Positions 34,706 to 44,512 of a stretch of 64,000 bases of DNA are shown here, one piece after another. Source of the DNA: Bifidobacteriaceae bacterium UBA2724 (GTDB taxonomy: Bacteria > Actinomycetota > Actinomycetes > Actinomycetales > Bifidobacteriaceae); contig DEKK01000012.1 in assembly GCA_002353815.1 (NCBI GenBank), positions 62,001 to 126,000 of the forward strand, given 5' to 3'. Every line of letters begins with the position of its first letter. Position 1 is the stretch's first letter. The notes below the pieces were generated by a model, which saw nothing but the letters and a program-made list of their open reading frames with translations, ran no database searches and was not told the origin of the DNA. The position numbers and the translations under genes are program-made.

Positions 34706-37700
34706 CGAAGACACCTCCGCGAACGCTGCTACGGCTGAACGGAATGGCCACCAGGCAATAGACGACCATCACTGCGACAAGGCACACAAGCCACGCCTTG
34801 CGGCGGACGCTGTTCATCGCCGCATTCTGCGCGGATGTGTCGATGGAGTGGTCGTCGGTCGCCATTCCGGTGAAACGGATGTAGGAGCTGCCGTCCTTGT
34901 CGACGACCGACTGGGTATTCTGGCTGGCCAAAAGATTCGACACGAACGTCGTGGCATCGGGTTCTTCGGAATTCACGACGTAGACGCCTCCGAATCCCAT
35001 GGACTCCAGGTCGAAGCTGGATTCGGAATCGGCGGAAAGCAGCAGGGCCACCAAATCCGACGAGATGCGTTGGTCGGTCGGATCCATGCCCGACTGAACC
35101 TGCGTGGCGCGGACCGACGGGGAGGAATCGACGAGGTCGCCGCGCGACGTACGCATGACGGAGAAGCTGACGTCCGTTCCGGAATTCACCCTGACCGCGA
35201 GGACGCGGTGGCTGGGGCTCTGATCCAGGTATTCCGTCGTGACCATGGGGAGTTGCGCGGTGGAAGCCCGGGCGCTGGAATCCATGCTCAGGAACACGCC
35301 GACCGCGCCCCACGCCACCAGGGTGACTATGAGCATGGCGCTGAGCACGATGCGGCCGACAGTGCCGCCGGAGCCGCCGGTCTCGGCGAAGGAATCGACG
35401 AACTTGGCGAACGGCGACGCCGCCACTCCCGCCATGATGCACGCGCAGGCCAGCAGGCCAAGCACCGCAAGGAACAAACCGGGGAGCACCGAGCCGTGGA
35501 CGGCCGTGTCGCCCTCGATCGCCACCACCACGGCGTTCGAGACGAACATCAGCCCGACGCCGCACATGATGAGGGTCCACATCAGGCGCGAGATGCGCAG
35601 CGCCGACGGCTTGCACAACGCCACGAAAGCCAGCACCGTCAGCATCGCCAACGCGGCGGCGGCGCAGCAAACGGCCATGCGCATCATGGACGAATTGGTG
35701 TCGGAGAACCCCAATGTCGTCAGCATCACGTCGAAGAAGCTCGATCCTCCGGCCACGCCCGTGCCCGTGCCGACCGTGGCGGTGGGAACCATGATGTCAC
35801 CGAACAGCTGGCGCCACTGCCCGCTGCCGATATCTCTGATGGAACGCACGAGCACCGGCGCCGCGACGACGGCGGCGGGAACCGGCACCATGAGCAGCAC
35901 CAGGCGGTGCGAGCGCACGAGTGCGAGGAACAGCACGAACGCAATGCACAACGCGAGGGCGTATTGCGGCTCGGCCGCCACGACGCATGCGAGGCACAGG
36001 GATGCCCAGGCCGCGGACTGCGCGGACGGAGTGGGGTTCGTACGCTCCTCGGTACGGTACATGCCCACCGCCTTGCACACGAAGGCGATGCCCGCCGGAA
36101 GGAAGACGCTGACGACGAGCATCGGCAGATTCGCCGTCGAATACAGCCCCGCGACCATGCCGAAGGCCATCCAGACGAAGGCGGTCAGCACACGGACCGG
36201 GTTGGACCGCGTCATGATGCCGCCCAGCGCCCAGAACGACAGCGCGGACAGCGGCGCGGCGAGCAGCATGATGCCTATGACCGCAACCGACACATGGCCG
36301 GCGCACACAGCGGTGCAGACGATCAGGAAAAGCAGGAAGGGAGTCGGCGCCCCGTTGACGCCGAGGCCTGCGGCGTAGCTCCACGAACTGGTGGCCGCCC
36401 CGGCGAGCTGTTTCATCGAAGCGCCGCTGGGGAGCAGGGAGTCGGACACGATCTGCCCGCCGTTGAATGCACCACACAGAACGGGCCAGTTCACGGCAAG
36501 GCCCGCAAGAAACGCAGCGAGCGTCATCCAGAACGCCCACGCGTGTTTGATGCGCGCCTGCTCGCGCAGATAGCCTTCCGTCAGCGGGTCGGTCGGCGTG
36601 GTGCTGTCTTCGCTGAGGAACGCCACACGGCGCTTGCGCCACGAACCGATCCTTTCGTTGGACGCGACCAGCGGGGCGAGGTCCTTCGCAGACACCATCG
36701 TCTGCGATTTCACATTGCGCCGCACCGCGGCGAAGGAATGGAGCGACACCAGGTTGCTCCACGGGGCCAGCAGCTCGCAACCGGCGGCAAAGGGGTGCTT
36801 CCGCACGACGAGGGAGAAGAAACGATACAGGGAATACAGCAGGCGCCACAGCCATACGAGCAGCCAACGGGAACGCGATATGTCGGAATACAGGTAGATG
36901 TCGCGGGCGCGGCGAAGACGGGAAAAAGTGTTCACGGGCATGCCGTCGGGGGCTGCTGCGCCGGATGCGGTGCGGACTCCTTCGAAACGCGCGCGCCGAT
37001 GGGCGATCGCGGCCTTCGGGGCGACGACCACGCGCCCGCCCGACCGGCAGACGCGGCGGCAGAAATCACGGGAATCCGCGAAAGTGCCGACATGGGGCTC
37101 GCCGCCGGAAAGACGTTCCCATTCAGAATCGAACACGAGCGCGCCGGTCAGGGAAACGACGTAGACGTCACTGCGGTCGTCGTACTGCTCCTGATCGGGC
37201 TCGCCGTCGACCACGAGGCTCATCACCTTGTGGTGCGGCCCCGCCAGATAGCCGACGTTGTGGAGCCGCTCCCCATCCCAGTCGAGTTGCTTGGCGCCGA
37301 TCACCGACACGGTGGGCGTGTTGCGACGGACCCTGAGAAGCTCCTCGAGGCAGTGCTCGTCCGCCGGACGCGAATCGTCGTGGAGCAGCCACATCAGGTG
37401 GGAGCCCAAAGGCAGCGACACGCGGTCGAGGGCCTTGCCCACCGCATCGGTGAAACTGGAGGCGCCAGACACCGCTGCAATATAAATATGGCATGACTGC
37501 CGTCCGTCGGACTTCGCGGCAGACGACGATGCGCGGCGGGAGGCGGACGGCGGGGCGAAATGCAGCCCGGACGAGGTGACGTCAACGACGCGCGAATCGA
37601 CCGTGCTGGAACGGTCGGAGCAGTCCGCGACGATGATGGTGCCGGGGATGACCGTCTGCGACAGCACGGCCGCCAGGGTCTGGCGCAGGAAGCGCAGGTC

Positions 37701-37814
37701 GCTTTCGACGGTGACGATCGCGGTCACCTCGCCGTTGACGACCCCGCCGGAGGCGACCCTGGCACCCGTGACCGCTCTATCCACCGCCTGCCGAACGCTG
37801 CGAACCTGTTCCAT
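34698..37814 (-). CDS. Large membrane glycosyltransferase (GT2-like) with multispan C-terminus
   Basis: 1038 residues. Residues 25-330 form a GT-A-like domain: VTAIVTVESDLRFLRQTLAA, the HDDSRPADE acidic motif (DxD-like), LTGALVFDSEWERLSGG and DFCRRVCRSGGRVV. Then come about a dozen membrane spans and a C-terminal extracellular segment before a final span. This layout is that of actinobacterial glycosyltransferases acting on lipid-linked envelope polysaccharides; the exact product is unknown. The start MEQVRSVRQAV is chosen with GAGGG upstream; a GTG 12 codons earlier is possible. Operon with the DUF5719 gene. Confidence 0.85.
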   Translation of the reverse strand: MEQVRSVRQAVDRAVTGARVASGGVVNGEVTAIVTVESDLRFLRQTLAAVLSQTVIPGTIIVADCSDRSSTVDSRVVDVTSSGLHFAPPSASRRASSSAAKSDGRQSCHIYIAAVSGASSFTDAVGKALDRVSLPLGSHLMWLLHDDSRPADEHCLEELLRVRRNTPTVSVIGAKQLDWDGERLHNVGYLAGPHHKVMSLVVDGEPDQEQYDDRSDVYVVSLTGALVFDSEWERLSGGEPHVGTFADSRDFCRRVCRSGGRVVVAPKAAIAHRRARFEGVRTASGAAAPDGMPVNTFSRLRRARDIYLYSDISRSRWLLVWLWRLLYSLYRFFSLVVRKHPFAAGCELLAPWSNLVSLHSFAAVRRNVKSQTMVSAKDLAPLVASNERIGSWRKRRVAFLSEDSTTPTDPLTEGYLREQARIKHAWAFWMTLAAFLAGLAVNWPVLCGAFNGGQIVSDSLLPSGASMKQLAGAATSSWSYAAGLGVNGAPTPFLLFLIVCTAVCAGHVSVAVIGIMLLAAPLSALSFWALGGIMTRSNPVRVLTAFVWMAFGMVAGLYSTANLPMLVVSVFLPAGIAFVCKAVGMYRTEERTNPTPSAQSAAWASLCLACVVAAEPQYALALCIAFVLFLALVRSHRLVLLMVPVPAAVVAAPVLVRSIRDIGSGQWRQLFGDIMVPTATVGTGTGVAGGSSFFDVMLTTLGFSDTNSSMMRMAVCCAAAALAMLTVLAFVALCKPSALRISRLMWTLIMCGVGLMFVSNAVVVAIEGDTAVHGSVLPGLFLAVLGLLACACIMAGVAASPFAKFVDSFAETGGSGGTVGRIVLSAMLIVTLVAWGAVGVFLSMDSSARASTAQLPMVTTEYLDQSPSHRVLAVRVNSGTDVSFSVMRTSRGDLVDSSPSVRATQVQSGMDPTDQRISSDLVALLLSADSESSFDLESMGFGGVYVVNSEEPDATTFVSNLLASQNTQSVVDKDGSSYIRFTGMATDDHSIDTSAQNAAMNSVRRKAWLVCLVAVMVVYCLVAIPFSRSSVRGGVFDE

Positions 37815-37947
37815 GAAGAGTACCCTCACCACTTTCCGTGCAATTGACACCCATTGTAAGGGAGGAGCCCGAAGAAGCGCGCCACTGCGCTTGTCCCGTC
37901 CACCTTCGAAACCGTGTTCTTCAGTTTTTCATCCGCAGGCACGCAGG

Positions 37948-38253
37948 TCAGGAACTGCCGTTCCTCCGCTCTTTCTTGAGGCGGCGGCGCTCCCTCTCGC
38001 TCATTCCGCCCCAGATGCCATAGCGTTCATCATGATCGATGGCCCATTCCAGACATTTCTCACGCACCTCGCACTGTTTGCAGATACGCTTGGCGTCACG
38101 GGTGGAACCGCCCTTTTCGGGAAAGAACGCCTCGGGATCCGTCTGGGCGCACAATGCCTTGTGCTGCCATGACAAATCGTCCTCCGGCTTGAACAGACCC
38201 CACAGGAGATTTTCCTCCCCCGCTGGCCCGTCTTCGTCGAATATCCCCCACAT
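37948..38253 (-). CDS. WhiB-family Fe-S regulator, WhmD/WhiB2-like
   Basis: 101 residues. Four cysteines C35, C58, C61 and C67 in a C-x22-C-x2-C-x5-C pattern bind a [4Fe-4S] cluster; the turn GIWGGMSERERRRLKK is the sigma-binding/DNA-contact signature. The acidic N-terminus and the RRRLKKERR tail resemble WhiB2/WhmD, which control septation in mycobacteria. The ATG has AGGGAG nine bases upstream. The gene is adjacent to the glycosyltransferase and diverges from the LCP gene. A well-formed promoter precedes it. Confidence 0.93.
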   Translation of the reverse strand: MWGIFDEDGPAGEENLLWGLFKPEDDLSWQHKALCAQTDPEAFFPEKGGSTRDAKRICKQCEVREKCLEWAIDHDERYGIWGGMSERERRRLKKERRNGSS

Positions 38254-38296
38254 AGTCACGTACTCCCTATCGTCGTTGACGTTTTCAACTAGATAA

Positions 38297-38326
38297 ATTA
38301 CACACTTGAAGTTTGGTTTTTGTCAA
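38297..38326 (-). promoter_or_regulatory. Promoter of the WhmD-like gene
   Basis: On the minus strand a perfect -35 TTGACA (38321-38326) and a -10 TGTAAT (38297-38302) are 18 bases apart, about 44 bases before the start codon. The -35 overlaps an imperfect inverted repeat (ACTTGA / TCAAGT). The remaining 235 bases up to the LCP gene are AT-richer and hold no gene. Confidence 0.7.
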
Positions 38327-38562
38327 GTTTCGTACGCCGAAATACCACCATTCCTTGAAACATTTGGTATAAGCGCCTCACCCGTCCGGCAGAGGAATCG
38401 TAAATATCTCGCAACTGTCTGAACTTTGATTGTCGCGATGTGTTCCCCCTTTGCGTATCATTGTCACGTTCACAACGCAGCACAGCGCAATACAGGTCGC
38501 CCCATGTCGACAAACGACTCGCAGACTCCAAAGGAAAGGTCGGTGTCATCCAATTGGCAGGA

Positions 38563-40101
38563 ATGAAATCCACCTCGAGAAGGGCCACGCCGTCGCTTGC
38601 CCCCAAGCATGCGAAGCACTACCGCTGGTCGCATGCCGCACGCACCACGGTCTGCTGCATCATCATCGCGGTCCTCGCCTTCTCCTTGGCATTCGCCGGC
38701 GCCCTCTATCTGCAGATCGTCTCCAAGATCAACAACCGTGCGGTGGATCTGGTACAGCAGCCGACGGGCGACGGGAACAACGTCTCCGCAGACGACAGCA
38801 ACCTTCCCCTCGACCCCTACGCCGACCAGCCCATCAACCTCCTCATCGTCGGCCAGGATACGCGTGACGGAGACAATGCCGCGATCGCGGGAACCCTCGC
38901 CAACGAACACCAGGCCGACACGACGATCGTCGTGCAGATAGCTGCCGACCGCAGCTACATCAACATGGTCTCCATCCCCCGCGATTCCATCATCGACCAG
39001 CCGTCGTGCGTCATGTCGGACGGCAGCACGATGCCCGCGCGCAGCGGCGTCATGTTCAATTCGGTCTTCGCAACCGCATACAACACCGGCGGCGACCTGT
39101 CATCGGCCATCAGCTGCACCGTGTATACGGTGAACCAGCTCACCGGACTCAGCATCAACCAATTCGTGGTCGTGGATTTCGCGGGCATGAGCAAGATGAT
39201 CGACGCCCTGGGCGGCGTGGACGTGTGCATCCCCACCGACGTCTATGACAAGTACAGCGGCCTCAAAGTCTCGGCAGGCGCCCAGCATCTGTCAGGGCTC
39301 CAGGCCACGCAGTATGCACGCACCCGCCATGGCCTGGGCGACGGATCCGACGTCATGCGCACCACGCGGCAACAGTATCTCATGAAGCGTCTGGTGAAGA
39401 CCGCGCTTGAGAAGAACATGCTGACGCAGTCCAACGAGCTGTATCAGTTCGCGCTGACCGCCCTGGATTCGCTGTCGATCAGCTCCGGCCTGGCCGACGT
39501 CAACACGCTCATGGGCCTTGCCTCGACGTTCTCGTCGTTCGACATCAGCCACATGTACACGCGGACCATCCCGGTCACACAGGGCCCCGATGACAAGAAC
39601 CGTGTGGTGTGGGCCTCCACCGCCGACGACGTGTGGGCGAAGCTGCGCAACAACGAGCCGCTGATCGATCCCGGGGCCTCGACGGATGCTTCCTCGACCG
39701 ATGCCAGCTCGTCGGCGTCCACGGATTCCTCCGACAGCTCCACCGACTCCAGCAGCGCATCGGATCCGACCACGACAAGCGTCACCGGCGGGACGTCGAC
39801 GGACTCCACCGGCGCATCCGGCTCGAGTTCCGATTCAAGTTCCAGCTCCAGCACAGGCGCAACCAGCACAAGCGCGACCAGCTCCATGACGACGCAGGAA
39901 CGCATCGACTACTATGAGGGGCTTGGCGCCACCTACGACGAGTCCACCAAGGTGATCACGTACGGCTCCCGACTCATCGACCCCGAATCGGGCGGCACCG
40001 TGGACTCATCGGATGGCACCATCAGGGACCCCGACACGGGCTATGCCATGGGAATCGCCTATGACTACCTGACCCTCACGTATTGCCCGTCGCTGGCGTG
40101 A
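38563..40101 (+). CDS. LytR-CpsA-Psr family protein with Ser/Thr-rich stalk
   Basis: 512 residues. One membrane anchor near residues 25-50 (CCIIIAVLAFSLAFAGALYL), then the LCP phosphotransferase domain: INLLIVGQDTRDGDN, TTIVVQIAADR, VSIPRDSIID and the arginine motif YARTRHGLGDG. LCP enzymes attach teichoic-acid-like or polysaccharide chains from lipid carriers to peptidoglycan outside the membrane. A low-complexity Ser/Thr/Asp stalk of about 90 residues and a small C-terminal domain (YYEGLGATYDESTKVITYG) follow. No good Shine-Dalgarno precedes ATG 38563; CAGGA is too close. Probable operon with the next LCP gene. Confidence 0.9.
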   Translation: MKSTSRRATPSLAPKHAKHYRWSHAARTTVCCIIIAVLAFSLAFAGALYLQIVSKINNRAVDLVQQPTGDGNNVSADDSNLPLDPYADQPINLLIVGQDTRDGDNAAIAGTLANEHQADTTIVVQIAADRSYINMVSIPRDSIIDQPSCVMSDGSTMPARSGVMFNSVFATAYNTGGDLSSAISCTVYTVNQLTGLSINQFVVVDFAGMSKMIDALGGVDVCIPTDVYDKYSGLKVSAGAQHLSGLQATQYARTRHGLGDGSDVMRTTRQQYLMKRLVKTALEKNMLTQSNELYQFALTALDSLSISSGLADVNTLMGLASTFSSFDISHMYTRTIPVTQGPDDKNRVVWASTADDVWAKLRNNEPLIDPGASTDASSTDASSSASTDSSDSSTDSSSASDPTTTSVTGGTSTDSTGASGSSSDSSSSSSTGATSTSATSSMTTQERIDYYEGLGATYDESTKVITYGSRLIDPESGGTVDSSDGTIRDPDTGYAMGIAYDYLTLTYCPSLA

Positions 40102-40178
40102 CGGACGATGGACGAGAGACAATCTCCGCTGCGCCGTCCGCAGGATAGGCTGCGGTGACTAGGAAAGGATGCGACCAT

Positions 40179-41663
40179 ATGACGGATCCGTCATATCCAC
40201 CGAGTTTCAGACCTTCGTCAAGTTCGTCGAAACATCGAAGCGCCGCATCGCCCTCCGCCTCCAGCGCACACAACGGCGCGGCCTCCGAGGTCCCTGCGAG
40301 CATTCCGCACGCGCGTCGCGACCCCATGCAGAACCAGACGCCGCAATCCTGGCAGCACGGGGCGGCCTCGGCGCGTTCCTCCCAGCGAGGAGCTTCGTCG
40401 CGCACCACCTCTACGCCCCGAGGCGATTCCACCATGTCACGCAACGACAGGGGCAGCGTTCCGCCGAGCTACGCGCCGCAGCTTCGGAGCGCACACGGAT
40501 TGCGCTCCGAGGCGTCGTCGCCCCGCAGATACGACCCCGCCGCACTTCGCCAGGCGTATGACCTGCCCGTCTCCATCGCCCCGACGCCCCAATATCCCTC
40601 GGCCCCACCGCGGACGGCGTCTTCTGATTCGCCGTCGCCGGAACCCGGCGAACCACTTCCGCTGCCCGACTCACCCGGGCGCACCCCTGGCCCCGGCACC
40701 GCCAGGCGGCGCAGGAAGAGGCACCCGGCGCGGTTCATCTTCACCATCCTCACACTGCTCATCGTCGCCGTGCTCGTCTTCGCATGGACGCAGATCAACT
40801 GGATCAATTCCGGCCTCAATCACGAGAACATGCTCACCACGAAAGCCGACACGCCTGCCAAGACATGGCTTCTCATCGGTTCCGACGAGCGTGACGGATC
40901 CGTCGGCGGCACGAAGGATGAGGTCCCCGGGTTCCGCACCGATACGCTTCTGGTGCTCACCAAGCCACAGAACGGCAACTCGTCGCTGATTTCGATTCCG
41001 CGTGATTCCTATGTGACCATAGACGGCACCGACATGAAAATCAACGCCGTCGCCGAGACCTATGGCTACCAGCGGCTCGTTTCCACCGTCGAAGACATCA
41101 CGGGCATGAAAATCGACCATGTGGTGCGTGTCGGATTCTCGGGTGTCAAAGACATCGTCGACGCCATCGGCGGCGTCGACCTGTGCCTCGACTACGACGT
41201 GAACGACGCCTATTCGGGGCTCACGTGGACGGCCGGCTGCCATACGGCGGACGGCACCACCGCCCTGGCTTTCGCCCGCATGAGGTATTCCGATCCGAAG
41301 GGCGACATCGGCCGTGCCGAACGCCAGCGGCAGGTAATCTCTGCCATCATGAAAAAGCTCACGACGGACAAGTCGGTGCGCAATTATTCGACGATCCACA
41401 GCGTGGGCGACACCGGGATGGGCGCGCTTACGGTGGACGAGGACGCAGACGCCTTCACGATGGCGCAGCTGGCCCTGGCCTTCCGCGACGCGACCGGGAG
41501 CGATGGCGTGACGGGATCGGTGTATTTCAGCAACATCGACTACCGCCCGTCGTCCGGCATCGGCTCATGCGTGCTGCTTGATGACGAGAAGAACCTGGAA
41601 CTGTTCCAGACGCTGCAGGAAGGGACCCAGGAACCGGGGACCGTCGGGGGCTACACCTCCTGA
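40179..41663 (+). CDS. LytR-CpsA-Psr family protein
   Basis: 494 residues. A proline/serine-rich cytoplasmic N-terminus (about 185 residues) precedes one span (FIFTILTLLIVAVLVFAW) and the LCP domain: WLLIGSDERDGSVGG, RTDTLLVLTK, LISIPRDSYVTIDG, KINAVAETYG, GVKDIVDAIGGVDLCLD and FARMRYSDPKGDIGRAERQ. All acidic and Arg residues of the family are present. Transfers envelope glycopolymers to peptidoglycan. AGGAAAGGAT lies eight bases before the ATG; an alternative start eight codons upstream overlaps it. A terminator follows, so it ends the two-gene LCP unit. Confidence 0.92.
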   Translation: MTDPSYPPSFRPSSSSSKHRSAASPSASSAHNGAASEVPASIPHARRDPMQNQTPQSWQHGAASARSSQRGASSRTTSTPRGDSTMSRNDRGSVPPSYAPQLRSAHGLRSEASSPRRYDPAALRQAYDLPVSIAPTPQYPSAPPRTASSDSPSPEPGEPLPLPDSPGRTPGPGTARRRRKRHPARFIFTILTLLIVAVLVFAWTQINWINSGLNHENMLTTKADTPAKTWLLIGSDERDGSVGGTKDEVPGFRTDTLLVLTKPQNGNSSLISIPRDSYVTIDGTDMKINAVAETYGYQRLVSTVEDITGMKIDHVVRVGFSGVKDIVDAIGGVDLCLDYDVNDAYSGLTWTAGCHTADGTTALAFARMRYSDPKGDIGRAERQRQVISAIMKKLTTDKSVRNYSTIHSVGDTGMGALTVDEDADAFTMAQLALAFRDATGSDGVTGSVYFSNIDYRPSSGIGSCVLLDDEKNLELFQTLQEGTQEPGTVGGYTS

Positions 41664-41739
41664 CATCGTTCCTCGCACCCCGGGCCGGCGCCGAATCGCC
41701 ATGGCCTTGAGCACGAACCGGTTCTCCGAAACCATCCAC

Positions 41740-41772
41740 AACCCCGGCAGGCTTGCGTCTGCTGGGGTTTTT
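41740..41772 (+). terminator. Terminator of the LCP operon
   Basis: AACCCCGGCAG pairs with CTGCTGGGGTT (a G-T offset in the middle) around an 8-base loop, followed by TTT. Confidence 0.8.
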
Positions 41773-41880
41773 CGACTTTTCCACAGGCCGTGGACCCCTT
41801 TCCACGCCATCCAAGGCACGACTTATGCACATTGCCCGTTTCACTCTCCCTTTCCGCAGCGGATATGGCACACTCAAGGC

Positions 41881-43851
41881 ATGACGCATAATCACGGTTC
41901 CCTTGGCACGCCCGCCGCACAGCCGCGCGGCCCCTCATCCCGCGGACAGCGGACACAAACCAGGCTGGCTGCGCTGGCATGCCTCGCCCCCGTCATGGCC
42001 CAAATGGCGATGATGGCCATGATGGCTTCCCAAGGCAACTGGTGGTTCCTGTGCTTCATCATCCCCTGCCTCATCGGCTCGGTGGCATCCTTCGTCGGCA
42101 TGATGCACATGCGCCGCGGAGGCGGGGCGCAGGCCACGCCTGAAATGGTCTGCGGGTCACCCGCGTCCCTGCTCGGCGGCGGAGCGTCCCCTCCCGCACA
42201 CATCGAATCCGATGTCCTCGACGCCATGCTGTTCGGCGGGGTGAACGTGGCGCGTCCGCAGCAGGCCTGGCGCGCGGTGGCCCATTCCTGGACGCGCCCC
42301 GGCCTGCAGGTACCAGTCGGAGCGACATCGGAAGGCCGCTTCTTGCTCGACATCCTCTCATCCGGTCCGCACGCCCTGGTCGCCGGCACCACAGGGTCGG
42401 GCAAATCCATCTTCCTGGAGACCTGGTGTCTCGCGCTGGCCTGCCGCAACCCGCCGACGCAACTGTCCTTCGCCTTTCTGGATTTCAAGGGCGGCGCCGC
42501 GTTCCGGGCCCTGTGCAGACTGCCGCATTGCGTGGGCTCCGTGTCGGATCTGGACCTGCGCCACGCCACACGGGCGCTCCGTGGGCTGGAGCGCGAGATG
42601 AAGCGCCGCGAGACGCTTGTCGCGGCCGAGGGAGTCTCCACCGTGGGCGAGCTGCGCAATCCTCCCCCGCGGCTCATCGTCGTAGTCGATGAGTTCGCCG
42701 CCCTCAGACAGCAGATTCCCGACTATGTGAACAGGCTGATTTCACTCGCCTCGCTGGGACGGTCGCTGGGGATGAACCTGGTGATCTGCACACAGAATCC
42801 TCTGGGGCAAGTCACCGCGAATATGAAAGCCAACCTGAATCTCAACATCTGCCTGCGCGTCAGGGACTCCATGCAATCCAACGAGCTTCTGGGATCGGGC
42901 GTCGCGGCTCTCATCGACCCTCGCGAGCCAGGCACGGCGTATGCGTTCGACGGCGCGGAACTGACGCAGTTCCGCTGTGCCATGAGTCCTTGCACCGAGC
43001 CTTTGGTGCAAGGCTGCCGAAGGGCCTCGCGGTTCTTCGGCCACGCCTTGCCCACGGAGCTGTTCTCGGCGCCTTTGCCGAGCTCCGTGCAACGGGGCGA
43101 CATGGCGTCGTTCAGGCATGCGGGCGAACAGACAGAGGCGGGCGGTGCCGGAACGCGGCCCTCGGCGGACAGTCTCTGCATCGGGATGGAGGACGACGGC
43201 GTGCGGCTGCGCCCCTGCATGGTGAGCCTCGAAGGCAACGTCGCCGTGATCGGCACCGCGGGACGAGGAAAGACCTCGGTGCTCCGATCCATGGAGCAGG
43301 CCGCCCGAAACGCCGATGGATGGACGGTATGGCGGCTCGCGGGATGCACAAGCGCCGGCATCTGCGACGATGGCACACCGGGCAACGCCGTCCGGTCGGG
43401 CACGGCCGGCGCACCCCTTGACGACTGGATGGCCTATGCCGGTTCGGCGGACTGCACCAGGATCCGTTCGCCCCACGGGCGTGACATCGTGCTCATCGAC
43501 GACGCCGACGGGCTTCTCGACCCCATCGCCCAGGGTACATCCGCCGCACGGTTCAGGGCCCTGCTCGCCGACCGCACCGTGACGGTCGTTTTCACCGTCT
43601 CGACATCCCGCCATGTCAGATATCCGGAGCATTGCACCACGCGGCTGGTGTTCCCTCTCCCCGACAAGGCGTCGAACACCATGGCGGGGATCCCCGCGCC
43701 CATCGCGGGACTGCTCACAGACCAGGATCTGCAGACGCCCGGACGGGCCGTGCTCGTCGACGAAACGGCGCGATTAGTGCAGGTGTTCGCACCGCAGGGC
43801 AGTGCCATGGAGGAACGAAAGTTTTTTAGCAAAATCGGTGAAAATCCTTGA
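41881..43851 (+). CDS. FtsK/SpoIIIE-type ATPase, EccC/EssC-like
   Basis: 656 residues. Two hydrophobic helices (about 28-50 and 53-76) are followed by two FtsK/SpoIIIE ATPase domains. Domain 1 has Walker A GTTGSGKS (169-176), FLDFKGG and Walker B LIVVVDEF (265-272). Domain 2 has Walker A GTAGRGKT (457-464) and Walker B DIVLIDDADG. This tandem layout with LVICTQNPLGQVTANMKANL is that of type VII secretion EccC/EssC motors rather than DNA-pumping FtsK, but there is no third ATPase domain and no WXG100, EccB/D/E or MycP gene nearby. The ATG has a weak AAGG. Its job in Bifidobacterium is unknown. Confidence 0.85.
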   Translation: MTHNHGSLGTPAAQPRGPSSRGQRTQTRLAALACLAPVMAQMAMMAMMASQGNWWFLCFIIPCLIGSVASFVGMMHMRRGGGAQATPEMVCGSPASLLGGGASPPAHIESDVLDAMLFGGVNVARPQQAWRAVAHSWTRPGLQVPVGATSEGRFLLDILSSGPHALVAGTTGSGKSIFLETWCLALACRNPPTQLSFAFLDFKGGAAFRALCRLPHCVGSVSDLDLRHATRALRGLEREMKRRETLVAAEGVSTVGELRNPPPRLIVVVDEFAALRQQIPDYVNRLISLASLGRSLGMNLVICTQNPLGQVTANMKANLNLNICLRVRDSMQSNELLGSGVAALIDPREPGTAYAFDGAELTQFRCAMSPCTEPLVQGCRRASRFFGHALPTELFSAPLPSSVQRGDMASFRHAGEQTEAGGAGTRPSADSLCIGMEDDGVRLRPCMVSLEGNVAVIGTAGRGKTSVLRSMEQAARNADGWTVWRLAGCTSAGICDDGTPGNAVRSGTAGAPLDDWMAYAGSADCTRIRSPHGRDIVLIDDADGLLDPIAQGTSAARFRALLADRTVTVVFTVSTSRHVRYPEHCTTRLVFPLPDKASNTMAGIPAPIAGLLTDQDLQTPGRAVLVDETARLVQVFAPQGSAMEERKFFSKIGENP

Positions 43852-43909
43852 ATCTCACACTAATTAGTGCTTTGCTAAAGCCATAAGGAAAAGATAGGAG
43901 CCATTGAAT

Positions 43910-44185
43910 ATGAGCAGTTCAAGTGATTGGCGCGCCCAAGCGGCTTGCAGGGACAAGGACCCGGAGCTGTTTTTCCCCGTTGGCAATACGGGCGCGGCCT
44001 ATCAGCAGATCGAGGAAGCCAAGCAGGTGTGCCATTCCTGCAAGGTCATCGATCAGTGCCTCAAGTGCGCGCTCGACACGAACCAGGACTACGGCGTGTG
44101 GGGCGGACTTTCCGAAGACGAGCGCCGCGTGCTCAAGCGCCGTGCCATGCGTGCACGTCGCAACGCCATGCAGGTCCAGCTCTGA
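43910..44185 (+). CDS. WhiB-family Fe-S regulator, WhiB1-like
   Basis: 91 residues. C13, C41, C44 and C50 ligate a [4Fe-4S] cluster; the start SSDWRAQAACRDKDPELFFP and the GVWGGLSEDERRVLKRR turn are close to mycobacterial WhiB1, which is NO-sensitive and binds the primary sigma factor. A fifth Cys (C53) follows in LKCAL. ATG 43910 has AGGAG nine bases upstream; a TTG two codons earlier is too close to that site. Terminator structures follow; the gene is monocistronic. Confidence 0.94.
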   Translation: MSSSSDWRAQAACRDKDPELFFPVGNTGAAYQQIEEAKQVCHSCKVIDQCLKCALDTNQDYGVWGGLSEDERRVLKRRAMRARRNAMQVQL

Positions 44186-44210
44186 ACGGCATCGGACGCT
44201 GACCAGCACC

Positions 44211-44240
44211 GGCGAATGCCAGCCAGGACTGGCATTCGCC
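44211..44240 (+). terminator. Perfect 12-base-pair hairpin after the WhiB1-like gene
   Basis: GGCGAATGCCAG pairs with CTGGCATTCGCC around CCAGGA; no U-run follows. Confidence 0.55.
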
Positions 44241-44321
44241 TCTGACGCCGATTCCTCGCGCTCGATGCCGAGAGCGGCTCAGCAGCGGAAGAACGGCGAC
44301 CGATAACGGTACGATTCCATG

Positions 44322-44358
44322 AAAAAAGGGACCCCGCACCAAGCGGAGTCCCTTTTTT
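44322..44358. terminator. Bidirectional terminator
   Basis: AAAAAAGGGACTCCGC-type stem: GGGACCCCGC pairs with GCGGAGTCCC, flanked by A6 on the left and T6 on the right, so it can end transcripts from both sides (WhiB1-like gene and the kinase gene converging on it). Confidence 0.9.
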
Positions 44359-44512
44359 CATACTCTTTTCCAATCAGTGCAGCGTGCGCCGATGCCGGTC
44401 ACCGAGGAGCCTCGGAATCTTGCAGCGGTTCCGTCGGCACCGGGGCGTCGCCCGCCGTGGCGTCTGGGCCGATTCAGTGTGTTGGTTGCGCGCGCGGATT
44501 CAGTGTGCAGAT

